The notes beneath the pieces are model-generated. The model searched no databases and was not told the DNA's origin. It was given only the letters and a program-made list of their open reading frames with translations. From Selenomonas sp. AB3002 (lineage in GTDB: Bacteria; Bacillota; Negativicutes; Selenomonadales; Selenomonadaceae): a DNA stretch of 64,000 nt. The position numbers and the translations under genes were made by a program. Below are positions 55,352-63,695 of the stretch, in pieces. Every line of letters begins with the position of its first letter. Position 1 is the first letter of the stretch. The DNA is taken from the NCBI RefSeq assembly GCF_000702545.1, contig NZ_JNIO01000008.1, positions 2,077,648-2,141,647 of the forward strand, in the 5' to 3' direction.

Positions 55352-55462
55352 ATAGAAAACATCAAAAATAGTGCTATCACCAAGGGAAATCAGCCCCGTT
55401 TTTGTAGCCATAGAAATGACCGTTTAGTTTGCGAGACTAGGGACGGTCATTTCTGTTTTTAT
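55352..55462 (+). ncRNA. Predicted antisense (antitoxin) RNA opposite the small-toxin 3' end
   Basis: About 110 nt from the consensus promoter at 55318 to the hairpin AGAAATGACCGT/ACGGTCATTTCT followed by GTTTTTATT. It overlaps the last codons and 3' region of the - strand peptide gene, the TxpA/RatA-type convergent layout. The ends are inferred. Confidence 0.5.
55412..55462 (+). terminator. Terminator of the predicted antisense RNA
   Basis: AGAAATGACCGT pairs with ACGGTCATTTCT and is followed by GTTTTTATT on the + strand. It includes the stop codon of the - strand peptide gene. Confidence 0.8.
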
Positions 55463-55544
55463 TCAAGTCTTTGCCAATCATATAGCCAAGGCTAAAGATG
55501 GCTGCCGTAAAGCCCACAAGGGCCAACATCGACTCTAATGTCAT
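55437..55544 (-). CDS. Small hydrophobic peptide, candidate type I toxin
   Basis: Thirty-five residues: MTLESMLALVGFTAAIFSLG, then YMIGKDLNKNRNDRP. A single membrane helix with a basic tail is the plan of holin-like/TxpA-type toxins. The ribosome site AGGAGG lies 7 bp before the ATG. The leader is long (about 105 nt from an extended -10 TGATATACT at 55657-55665). GTGCTATC in the leader (complement of 55642-55649) can pair with GATAGCAC beyond the gene (complement of 55371-55378), a possible 5'-3' closure as in other type I toxin mRNAs. Too short for routine gene finders. Confidence 0.6.
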   Translation of the reverse strand: MTLESMLALVGFTAAIFSLGYMIGKDLNKNRNDRP

Positions 55545-55681
55545 ACGACATCCCTCCTTCAGTACATATTTCCCTAAAGGGATTTCTATGTCATCGAAGG
55601 GTCACAGTCCCTCCGTAGAAGGGCCAACCGTCATCCCGTGCGATAGCACCATCATCAGTATATCACAACAACAGAAAGAAT

Positions 55682-55716
55682 AAAACCGCCACGGTTTGCC
55701 CGTGGCGGTTCTTTTG
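55682..55716 (-). terminator. Phosphohexomutase terminator
   Basis: GAACCGCCACGG-gcaa-ACCGTGGCGGTTTTATT on the - strand, 12 bp after the stop. Confidence 0.85.
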
Positions 55717-55727
55717 CGTTCACTTAC

Positions 55728-57233
55728 TTATTTATTGAAGACGGAAAAATCCAGTGCATCGAAGCCTGCCAGGAGTTCCTGCACCTGGCCTGCAATCTCC
55801 TTGGCACCGCCAGCCTTGCGGCTCTCGATATTGAGCGGCATCTGGGGGTCATGGAGGGAGAGGCGCAGGAGAGCCCAGCCCTGGGGGAACACCAGGCGCA
55901 CGCCCTCGAAGGAAGGCTTGGCAGCCTTGATGCCCTTCTCTGCCGCGCGGTTCTCAAAGGCCTGCAGCACATTCTGCCCATATTCTTTGAAATCTTCACG
56001 GGCTATCTTCATGCGGTATTCCACCGCCTCCACCGGCTCGCCCAGCGTTGCCACCAGGCCCTCAAGCTTCTTGCCCTTGGCCTTGGCTTTGGCAGCAGCA
56101 ATCAGGAGCTTCACAGCCAGATAGGCGCCGTCATCCAGATAGTAGTTCTCGGACAGGGCTCCGTGGCCGGAAGTCTCGATGGCCAGCGGGGACACAATGC
56201 CGCTGTGGTTCAGGCGGACACACTCGTCAATGACGTTCTTGTAGCCGCGCATATAGCGGTGATGCTTGAGGCCCAGCTCCTCCTTGAGGAAAGTGGTGAG
56301 CTCGTCAGAGGTCACGGAGTCCGTGACAATGGTGCTGCCGGGATAGTCCGGTGCCAGAATAGCGGCCATCATGGCAATGAGGGCATTGCGGCTGATTTCC
56401 TTGCCATTCTTCAGCACAGCGCTCATGCGGTCCACGTCCGTATCGAAAATCAGGCCCAGGTCTGCCTTGCTCTTCAGCACGGCCTCCCTGATGGCGGCCA
56501 TGGCCTGCTTGTTCTCGGGGTTGGGAATGTGATTGGGGAAATGTCCGTCCGGCTCCAAGTAAATGCTGCCTGTGGTGTCAGCCCCCAGGCGGCCCAGAAT
56601 CTGGCTGGCGAAGAAGCCGCCTGCGCCATTGCCTGCATCCACTACCACGTGCATGCCCTTGAGGGGTTCATTCTCGCCCCCCAGAGCCTGACGGATTTTC
56701 TTCCGCAGGTGATGGCAGTAGCGCTCCATCAGATCATACTGCTGGACCTTGGACAGATCGCCCTGGGCTACCGGCTGGCGGGCAGCAGCAGAGAGAATGG
56801 CATCGATATCCTCATGCTCCACGCCCCCGTCCTTGGTGAAGAACTTCAGACCGTTGCGGTTATAGGGCAGATGGCTGGCGGTAATCATGATGGAGCCATC
56901 CATGCTGGTTTCCGGGAACACCGTGGACATGAACATGGAAGGGGTGGAAGCCATACCGCAGTCCACAGTGACACAGCCAGCGGCAGTCAGAGCCTCCAGC
57001 ACAGCCTTCTTGAGAGCCGGAGCAGAAATACGGGAATCGTGTCCCACCGCCACACGCAGCTTCTTCTTCTCCTTGTCGGCCTTCTCAGCGAGGAATTCCA
57101 AAAAGCCTCCGGTAATGACATTAGCCGCCTCTACAGAAAGAGTCACCGGCTCATCGGGCACGCCTTCCACAGCTACCCCTCGCACATCACTGCCGTTGGC
57201 AAGTTTCTTGAGTATTTTTTCAGATACTAGCAT
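55728..57233 (-). CDS. Phosphomannomutase/phosphoglucomutase
   Basis: A 501-residue alpha-D-phosphohexomutase, interconverting hexose-1- and hexose-6-phosphates for glycan precursors. The catalytic serine loop is ITASHLPYNRNGLKFF (TASHLP instead of the commoner TASHNP), the Mg2+ loop IFDTDVDRMSAV, and the sugar- and phosphate-binding parts are ETSGHGALSENYYLDDGAYL and VRLVFPQGWALLRLS. The variant serine loop and N-terminus (NGSDVRGVAVEG) fit a distinct subgroup. Ribosome site GGGGGC lies inside the inverted repeat at 57239-57313. It follows the SIS isomerase gene, suggesting a joint role in sugar-phosphate supply for the envelope. Confidence 0.9.
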   Translation of the reverse strand: MLVSEKILKKLANGSDVRGVAVEGVPDEPVTLSVEAANVITGGFLEFLAEKADKEKKKLRVAVGHDSRISAPALKKAVLEALTAAGCVTVDCGMASTPSMFMSTVFPETSMDGSIMITASHLPYNRNGLKFFTKDGGVEHEDIDAILSAAARQPVAQGDLSKVQQYDLMERYCHHLRKKIRQALGGENEPLKGMHVVVDAGNGAGGFFASQILGRLGADTTGSIYLEPDGHFPNHIPNPENKQAMAAIREAVLKSKADLGLIFDTDVDRMSAVLKNGKEISRNALIAMMAAILAPDYPGSTIVTDSVTSDELTTFLKEELGLKHHRYMRGYKNVIDECVRLNHSGIVSPLAIETSGHGALSENYYLDDGAYLAVKLLIAAAKAKAKGKKLEGLVATLGEPVEAVEYRMKIAREDFKEYGQNVLQAFENRAAEKGIKAAKPSFEGVRLVFPQGWALLRLSLHDPQMPLNIESRKAGGAKEIAGQVQELLAGFDALDFSVFNK

Positions 57234-57238
57234 AATAA

Positions 57239-57313
57239 AAAGCCCCCTACCATGATTTTTACGATTTACTGCTACTCATACAGTTTATCATAATTCCACG
57301 CCAAGGGGGCTTT
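57239..57313 (-). promoter_or_regulatory. Inverted repeat overlapping the phosphohexomutase ribosome site
   Basis: On the - strand AAAGCCCCCT (57313-57304) and AGGGGGCTTT (57248-57239) are perfectly complementary across a loop of about 55 nt, followed by TTTTTATT. It could be the SIS-gene terminator or an attenuator controlling the mutase; the 3' arm contains the mutase Shine-Dalgarno. Confidence 0.5.
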
Positions 57314-57330
57314 ATCCTGCTTATAAAGTT

Positions 57331-57989
57331 TTATTCTCCAAAGAATTCATTCTCTGCCGCAATGCAGAGCATGTGATAGACAGGCAGATGATACTCCTGA
57401 ATCTTGAAAGTCTCGTCCTCAGGCACGCAGATGGTGATATCTGCCATGTTCTTCGCCTTGATCTTGCCGCCTGATTTACCGGTGAGGGCAATGGACTTCA
57501 CGCCCTTGGCCCGGGCCATGTCCAGGGCATAAATGACATTGGTGGAGTTGCCGGAGGTGGAGATGGCCAGCAGCACATCACCCTCATCCCCCATGCCCAG
57601 AAGCTGCTGGGCAAAGGAAAGGTCCGGCGCCTGGTCGTTGGCAAAAGCGGTGTTGAGGGCCACCTGATTCACCATGGAAAGGGCAGGCAGGGCCCCCTGC
57701 AGATTCTCCATGAAGTAATCAGCAGAATCCGGGCAGACCTCACGGAAGCGCTGCTCCATCTGCTTGTCCAGCTTGCGGGGCAGCAGAAAGCCCTTCATGA
57801 GCTCACCTACCACGTGCTCTGCATCTGAGGCGCTGCCGCCATTGCCGCAGGCAATGAGCTTGTGACCTGCGCGGTAGCTTTCGCATACTGCCTCCACTGC
57901 AGCTGTCATATCCTCCTTGCAGACGCAAGAGCAGGATAACGCTCAATGAGATCATCAACGGCTTTAAGTGTACTTGGTTTTACTGACAT
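57331..57989 (-). CDS. SIS-domain phosphosugar isomerase (GmhA/DiaA-like), one frameshift as read
   Basis: SIS-fold protein related to sedoheptulose-7-phosphate isomerase (first step to ADP-heptose for LPS) and DiaA. The clear part, from 57909, has KLIACGNGGSASDAEHVVGE, LMKGFLLPRKLDKQM and the second SIS motif LLAISTSGNSTNVIYAL. The true start is ATG 57989 (MSVKPSTLKAVDDLIERYPA), preceded by AAGGAGATATA. One missing T near 57921 breaks the join; restoring it gives ERYPALASCKEDMTAAVEAV, the family sequence, and about 219 residues. The frameshift is probably a sequencing error. It overlaps nothing and precedes the phosphohexomutase. Confidence 0.85.
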
Positions 57990-57999
57990 TTATATCTCC

Positions 58000-58690
58000 T
58001 TACCTGTTCCTATATCTCTCAGCCATGGATTTGGCATCGTACTCACCGCTGGAAATGCGGCTGATATCCTGATAAGCAGGACGTCCCTGACCATCCCGGG
58101 AGTAACATCCACCGGCTCGGAAGGACGCTGCCAGCCGCCCCTGTCATAGGAAGGGCTGCTGCCCTTTCCACGGAACCTGTTCCAGGCCCAGCGAAGGAGC
58201 ATGATCAAAGCCCCGAAAAGAATGACATTGGCCACCAGGCCCAAGATATCCCCCAAAATTCCGCCAGAGCCAATGAGGCTGGCCAACATGTGGCCCAGGA
58301 ACATACCGCCTGCCAGAATGCCCACCTGCCTCAGAGCAGAGCCCCAGCCAGAAGAGCTTTGGGCAGCGGTGCCAGCAGCCGCCGCATTGCTTTTGGCTGC
58401 TGCATTAGTCCCCGGCGCATCCTTTTCCAGGCTCTTGGCATCCTTGGACGGCTTGTAGTCCTTGCCATTACCGGACACGGATTTGGAATCAGAAGCCTTG
58501 CTGCTGGGGGAACTTGCCTTGGAGCCGCCGGCTTCGGTGCCGGTTTCGGCGCCGAGAACTTGGCCCCGCCCTTGGCTGCCGCAGCCACAGAATAAACAGC
58601 CTGATTATCAAGAGCAACGCCTGCAGGCGCTGCAACAGCAATCATCGTACCAATCATCAGCGAAGCAAGGATTTTCCTAGCATTTACCAT
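58000..58690 (-). pseudogene. Secreted/membrane protein with Ala-Pro-Lys linker, two frameshifts as read
   Basis: Starts at ATG 58690 with a signal peptide (ILASLMIGTMIAVAAPAGVA), an Ala/Pro/Lys-rich low-complexity stretch, then SGWGSALRQVGILAGGMFLG, a Gly-rich helix, and a second hydrophobic helix LGLVANVILFGALIMLLRWA. This recalls Tim44-like bacterial membrane proteins, but I cannot name it. One-base deletions near 58519 and 58098 split it; repaired, it ends ISRISSGEYDAKSMAERYRN-R at 58000, inside the SIS leader, so both genes may be one operon. Function unknown. Confidence 0.65.
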
Positions 58691-58726
58691 AAAAAATTCT
58701 CCTTCTGTCTATATAAGCAATTGTAT

Positions 58727-58858
58727 CGGCGTCCATGGATGGACGCCTCTGCGGCCCTTCGTGTTTGAGGATCAAACCGGGGCCGTTGTAAATATGCCAC
58801 TGGCATATTTACCTTTTGGTTCGTTTTCTTTGCGCCAAAGAAAATGAACAGCCGAAAC
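58727..58858. repeat. Composite intergenic repeat including family B, copy 2
   Basis: Bases 58813-58858 match 17549-17594 at 45 of 46 positions (TTTTCTTTG-cgc-CAAAGAAAA, ending AACAGCCGAAAC). The preceding GTCCATGGATGGACGCC resembles the end of family C. Apart from these, the gap 58691-58860 holds the leader of the secreted-protein gene. Confidence 0.8.
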
Positions 58859-58860
58859 TG

Positions 58861-59145
58861 TTATCCTTCGTAGGATTTGATATCGTCTTCAAAAGCGTAG
58901 ATTTCACCCACAGTGTCCAATTCCCCGGACAGATACCTGTCGATATCATCCACATCAATGTAGAGCTTGCAGTCAATATCCAGATACCCCTGTTCCCGGC
59001 CGCCGGAAAGGTCACGTATGGCCATGAGCTTTTCCCTGAGCTTCAGGAGCTCCGTACGGGTGGCGTGGATATCCAGCTTGATCTGGGGCACACCGTATTC
59101 CTTCAATACCTCATCCATAGTCATGCGCTGGGACATATCATTCAT
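58861..59145 (-). CDS. Small acidic protein of unknown function
   Basis: Ninety-four residues with no family I recognise. The N-terminal half is amphipathic helix-like (ATRTELLKLREKLMAIRDLS); the C-terminal half is very acidic (LDIDCKLYIDVDDIDRYLSG, ELDTVGEIYAFEDDIKSYEG). No signal peptide or membrane helix. A GAGAGGAT-type ribosome site precedes the ATG. It is followed upstream, on the same strand, by another small gene 60 bp away, so they may form a unit. The frame is intact despite lying in the error-rich end of the window. Confidence 0.6.
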   Translation of the reverse strand: MNDMSQRMTMDEVLKEYGVPQIKLDIHATRTELLKLREKLMAIRDLSGGREQGYLDIDCKLYIDVDDIDRYLSGELDTVGEIYAFEDDIKSYEG

Positions 59146-59205
59146 CCTCTCTTTGACCTTTTGATGTTTAGTCTAACAAAGCAGTTTGTAAAATATCTGA
59201 AAGAC

Positions 59206-59379
59206 TTATTCCCCGGCATCATTACCATTCATATGGTCCAGTATGCTCTGGAGCTCCCTCTTCTGCCGCAGGTGGCTCTCATAATCCAAATCGTTGGAAT
59301 CCACCCTCATGCGCCGCGTCAGCTCATCAATACGCGCCTGCAGGCGCCCCCTGATCTTGTCATCCATCTTAACTTTCAT
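59206..59379 (-). CDS. Small helical protein of unknown function
   Basis: Fifty-seven residues: MKVKMDDKIRGRLQARIDEL, then TRRMRVDSNDLDYESHLRQK and RELQSILDHMNGNDAGE. Highly charged and entirely helix-like, possibly a coiled coil. The ribosome site AAGGG precedes the ATG. No function can be assigned. It lies 60 bp upstream of the 94-residue gene on the same strand. Confidence 0.5.
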   Translation of the reverse strand: MKVKMDDKIRGRLQARIDELTRRMRVDSNDLDYESHLRQKRELQSILDHMNGNDAGE

Positions 59380-59399
59380 CCCTTCCCAAATAAATAACG

Positions 59400-59720
59400 T
59401 ATTTATTATAACGCCGTTGTTCCAGTTTTGCCATAGGCAAAACTTCCGCTTAGCGTTTCAACAGGCTTGTCCCGTTATAACGCAGTTGTTCAAATTTTGT
59501 CGACAGACAAAATCTGAACAATGACGGTTCAACATAGCTGTTATGTTAACCGCGATAAAAAATATTGACCTCCACCGCTTGCGTGGGAGGGGACCACCGA
59601 AGGTGGCGGAAGGGGTAATGAGTGTCGAACCATGCCCTTCGAAGCCGCTTTCCCTCCTCGCCCTTCCACCGGCTACGCCGGTCCCCCTTCCCCGTTTCAC
59701 GGGCAGGTAAGGCCTCAAAC
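59400..59720. repeat. Cluster of intergenic hairpin repeats
   Basis: Contains GTTATAACG twice (59405 and 59473 regions), stems CAGTTTTGCC/GGCAAAACT and CAAATTTTGTC/GACAAAATCTG, and a GC-rich block of short hairpins (CCACCGCTTGCGTGG, CCACCGAAGGTGG, CACCGGCTACGCCGG, CCGTTTCACGG). On the - strand this block can be read as FDTHYPFRHLRWSPPTQAVE, a phrase seen in many spurious bacterial ORFs made of intergenic repeats. No genuine gene is seen here. Confidence 0.65.
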
Positions 59721-61529
59721 ATATTGCGCCTACTATATTTAGATTTCCTTTCTTCCGCCACCTTTTTCGCCTCTGCCTGCTCTTTTTCAGCGCCTTATAA
59801 TCCTTCTCGGAAATCTCCTTCAGGTACTCCTCGGGGATTCTCCTGAAAGCCTTGGGCGGAGCCTGTAAAGCTCCTTGTAATTCAGCAGGGCATTTTCCCG
59901 TCTCCCATCTCCTCGTAAATCTGCGCCGTCAGCAGCCAGGCCACGGCATTCTTCTTGTCCAGGGACTTTGCCTTCTCGCAGTCGGAAAGGGCCGCCTCCC
60001 TATCCCCTCTCATGCGGCAGACATCGGCGCGGTTCAGGAAGTTGTAGATATTCTTGTCATCCATGGACACGGCCTTGTTGGCATCGGCAAGGGCACCTTC
60101 GTAGTCTCCCTCCACCGCCCGGCACGGCCGCGGATGGCGTAGTTTTCCGCAGCATTATCCTGATTTTCTGCCGCGAAGGCGCGCTCCATCTGAAAGAGGG
60201 CGGCACTGCCCATGCCATAGTCACTGTAGGTATCGCGTTTTCCCTCATCTTCTTCACCACTTTGGCAGGAGCGGCCAAGGCCTTTGCCTGCTCCTGCTGA
60301 AGCTCCTCACGGCGCTTTGCTTCTGCCAGCTTCATCTGCTCCCGGAAGCCCGTGGCCTTTTCCACTCTGTAGGCCTTGGTCACCATTTCCTGCAGGCGGG
60401 CGCCAGTGCCGGTCCTTGCCAGGAAGTCATGGAGCACCTCATTTACCCGGTTGTCCTCCAGACAGGTCACGCCGCCTCTGCCGTCGCTGCGGAACTGCCA
60501 CTCCTCCGGGCTGTCGTAGTCATGGAAAGCCCTGGACAGGGCCCCCGCCACATAGTAGGCATTTTCTGCCGTATTGTCGAACTCATCCCCTGTCCAGTCC
60601 ACGGTGAGCAGCCATTCTCCATCTATATAGATATCCTTGCGCCCCTGCACCGTCACATGACCTGCCCCATAAGCACTCATGAGCTGTGAAAGCTTCGCCT
60701 CCCGCAGATCCGTATCAGGGTGGTCGTTGTAGTTCTCCTGCTCCTTGAGCTTGGGGTCAAGGTCCTGATACTCCATGACATTCTTTGTTTCATAAGTCAG
60801 GTAATAGCCCATGCGGTACATGGCCGCTGCTCCGCCGCCGGGATTGAAGCCGGCTGAGGCCATGAGGTAGAAGCCCCCTTCGTCAGCCTCATACTCCGTG
60901 GGCAGGGTCACATTCTTGGCAATGGAATAGTTCACCAGCGCGTTGAGCTTGTTCCAGTCCATAAGGCCTGCATCCATATTGAGGAAGGCCATGCCATAGT
61001 ACTGGCCACCGCCTTGGCATAATTGTGGGCGCTGTGCTGCCTGAGGCCGTGAGTCATCTCATGGGCCAGCACCGCCGCCAGCTCATCCCTGTCGCACTGG
61101 AGCCCCCGCACCAAGGCCCGGTTGATGCTGATGTAATTGGTGGGATAGCAGGCAGCATTGAAGTCATTGCTGTCATTGATGCTCCACAGGAAAGGCAGGG
61201 AATCGGCCTTCAGGGCATAATCCCCCTTCTCCACCAGCTGCTCCATGACTTCGTTCACTATGGCCAGTCATGGTCATTCCTGTCCCTGCCATTGGCCCCC
61301 AAATCCTGAATCCGCCCGCTGATCTGGCCCTGGGATCATTGCCCAGCAAGAGCACGCTCTTGAGACTGGATTTGTAGGCAGCATAGACACCCAGGGCCTG
61401 GGCAGCTGCCGCCCAGGGGTCTACGCCTGCCTCCACCCGGGCAGCAGGCAGCGCCACTCCCATGCCCATCAGAGCTGCCAGGCACAGGGACAGGGCCTTA
61501 TGCTTTATTAAAGAAAGTTGATTTTTCAT
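59546..61529 (-). pseudogene. M48-family metalloprotease with C-terminal TPR region, about eight frameshifts as read
   Basis: Signal peptide from ATG 61529 (SLCLAALMGMGVALPAARVEA), then the zinc motif HEMTHGLRQHSAHNYAKAV and the third-ligand motif LPTEYEADEGGFYLMASAGF; the C-terminal part carries TPR units (EGALADANKAVSMDDKNIYN, EAALSDCEKAKSLDKKNAVA). This is the layout of BepA-like periplasmic M48 proteases that tend outer-membrane proteins. The frame jumps at about 61332, 61263, 61008, 60240, 60124, 59898, 59855 and 59784; each is repaired by adding one base to a short run. The 3' end is uncertain because the last frame runs into intergenic repeats. Probably intact in the real genome. Confidence 0.75.
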
Positions 61530-61576
61530 ATCATATCCTCCGTGCCCCATTGTACCACAAAGAAACCAGAATTCAA

Positions 61577-61977
61577 TCAAAAGTGGAAGAAGTTCAGGCA
61601 CTTCATGGCCAGCTTCCTGCCCTCCTCCTCAGGGTGTGCCAAAATGTGCTCCAATGTGTACACGTAAAAAAAGGAAGATATGGGTACATAGCGGCGGCCC
61701 TTCACCATATCCGCCTCCCGCAAGAGCTTCTTGTAGGCTTTCATGAAATCTTCCTCCGTAGCCTGATATTTTTTTATGATTTTTTTCAGTTTCCGGTCAC
61801 GGGCACAGTAGGCATATATCCGGGCAATGAGCTCCTGCCTCTTAGGCCCGGAATTTCGCCTGCGTACTCATTTATTAACTCATTTGTCAAAGATGAGCGC
61901 TCCAATGACCTTTTCATCTCAAAAACGAAAAGTGTGCACAAAGCAACAAGCACACCAACCAGCAATACATTCATCAT
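61577..61977 (-). pseudogene. Small membrane-anchored protein, one frameshift as read
   Basis: Starts at ATG 61977 (or 61974) with GGAGGAG upstream and a hydrophobic anchor NVLLVGVLVALCTLFVFEM. After a one-base deletion in an A-run near 61855 the frame continues as QELIARIYAYCARDRKLKKI, EDFMKAYKKLLREADMVKG and ends LAMKCLNFFHF at 61577. Repaired length is about 133 residues. No family recognised. It lies 48 bp before the M48 gene on the same strand and may be co-transcribed. Confidence 0.6.
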
Positions 61978-62082
61978 TCTCTCTCCTCCTCAGCAAACAG
62001 CCGCGCATTCATCTTTAATAATAACAAACTTTTTGCTCATTTTGGCACTTGGTTACATATTTTTTTCATATTTCTCTGTTAG

Positions 62083-62257
62083 TATAATACCTGTCAGCGA
62101 GAGGGATGCCTTGTCAATCCCCTAGGTATTCGGAACTCTTGTTGATTTCCCTGCAAGGGGGTTTATCCCACCCTCCTTGTTATCCCATTTCTCAAACGCT
62201 TTATCATCCCTTCCAAGCGTTTGTCCCTCCTGGATCGTGCAGGAGGGACTTTTTCTT
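62083..62257 (+). ncRNA. Candidate structured RNA
   Basis: TATAAT (62083-62088, weak T-rich -35) is followed by a non-coding stretch with stacked hairpins: GGGAT-N8-ATCCC, CCCTTGCAGGG-like, CAAACGCTT (62193-62201)/AAGCGTTTG (62215-62223), and a terminal GTCCCTCCT/AGGAGGGAC hairpin with T's. No reading frame or ribosome site. Identity unknown; no match to tRNA, SRP or ribozyme features that I can recall. It could also be only a terminator region. Confidence 0.4.
62223..62257 (+). terminator. Terminator of the candidate RNA
   Basis: GTCCCTCCT, loop, AGGAGGGAC followed by TTTTTC. Confidence 0.75.
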
Positions 62258-62286
62258 TGCGCAAAAGAATTTTGTGCCCGTATCAC

Positions 62287-62331
62287 AAACGCCCGGTGTG
62301 CACACTCGTCAAGTGTGCCACCGGGCGTTTT
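62287..62331 (-). terminator. brnQ terminator
   Basis: AAAACGCCCGG with inner CACACT/AGTGTG and CCGGGCGTTT. Lies 11 bp after the brnQ stop; symmetrical enough to act in both directions. Confidence 0.8.
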
Positions 62332-62341
62332 GTTCAACATA

Positions 62342-63695
62342 TCAGTTCATATCAACTGCCTGGGTGTCGTTTTTTACCGTTACTTCTCCCCGCAGAAAGG
62401 AAATGCCAAGACCAATCCCTGCACCGATGATGGCCGGAATCAGCCAGCCCAGCATCAGGCTGTAGAATGGCACGTACTGGGCAAGGATGCCGTTCAGCAC
62501 CGGCAGCTGGAAGCCAGCGGCATTCAGGGCATCCACCACAGCAAAGGCCAGAGTGAAATCAAGGGCCCAGCGATACACCGTACGGCGCTCGCCGATAACG
62601 CCATGGAACAGGGACAACACCACCATCACAATCACCAGCGGATAGATACCCACCAGGAAGGGCACAGCCAGGGTGATAATCTGAGTTAGACCGATATTGG
62701 AAACCACGAAGCTGAACGCTACGCCGAAGCGGAGCAGATCCTTATAAGTTACCTTATTATTAAAGAGTTTGTTGAAGAACCAGGCAGTGCCGGAAATGAC
62801 GCCGCAGCTGGTGGTCAGGCAGGCCAGGCCGATGATGACTGCCAGCAGGAGGTTGCCTGCAGGACCGAAGAAGATGCCCACTGCCTCAGCCAGCAACTGG
62901 CCGCCGTTGGCAGAATGGCCCAGGACGCTGGCGCTGGTAGCACCCAGATAAGCCAGAGAACCATAGACAAGAGTCATGAGGAACAGGGCGATAAGGCCAG
63001 CCATCAGGCAGACCCGGCCAAGGGCTTTGGACCCTCCACCCCACGGGCGCGCACGGCATTGACCACGAGAGTACCAATGGCGATGGAAGCCAGGAGGTCC
63101 ATGGTCTGATAGCCGTCCTGGAAGCCCTGGGCAAAGGCGGACTCTACATAGGAACCGGTAGCGGGCATGATGTCACCCAGGGGTGCGCCGAAGGCCCGCA
63201 GGAACATAATCACCAGGAAAACCAGCAGCACCGGGGTCAGCATCTTGCCCACCCGGTCGATGAGCTTGCTGGGGTTCAGAGCCAGCCAGTAGGTGGCACC
63301 GAAGAAAAAGGCCGTGTAGATGGCCTGTCCCATAGTCATGGTATCTTCCGTGAGGAAGGGGCGGATACCGATCTCAAAGGACACAGCCCCCGTGCGGGGC
63401 ACGGCAAACATGGGGCCGATGGTGAGATAGAGAATCACCAAAAGGGCCGTAGCGAAAGCGGGCGGGTCATGCGGGAGATAAACTCAATGTACTTGCCTCC
63501 CTGCATGGCGATAGCGGCAATGCCCATAAGGGGCAGGCCCACGCCGGTAATGAGGAAGCCTGCCATGGCGGGCACCACATTATCCCCTGCTGCCTGTCCC
63601 AGCGCCGGCGGGAAAATCAGGTTGCCTGCGCCGAAAAAGATGGAAAACATCATGAGCCCCACACCCAGGAGCTCTCCTTTACTAAGGCTGTTCAT
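62342..63695 (-). pseudogene. brnQ: BrnQ branched-chain amino acid symporter (right copy), two frameshifts as read
   Basis: The full-length gene from ATG 63695 to the stop at 62342. Single missing bases at about 63033 (C3 for C4) and 63459 (C for CC) break the frame; both bases are present in the left copy (1-726), so repair gives exactly 451 residues. The C-terminal part adds FFGPAGNLLLAVIIGLACLT, TSCGVISGTAWFFNKLFN and MLGWLIPAIIGAGIGLGISF, completing the 12-helix LIVCS transporter. The gene ends in a strong terminator. Most likely intact in the organism. Confidence 0.88.

Noticed and set aside
55412..55462. Terminator of the small peptide mRNA on the - strand
   Set aside because: On the - strand the hairpin is followed by ATGGCTAC, not a T-run, so it should end only + strand RNA.
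59546..59720. A peptide reading FDTHYPFRHLRWSPPTQAVE as a gene of its own
   Set aside because: It is a translation of GC-rich intergenic hairpin repeats, probably appended to the M48 gene only by frameshift.
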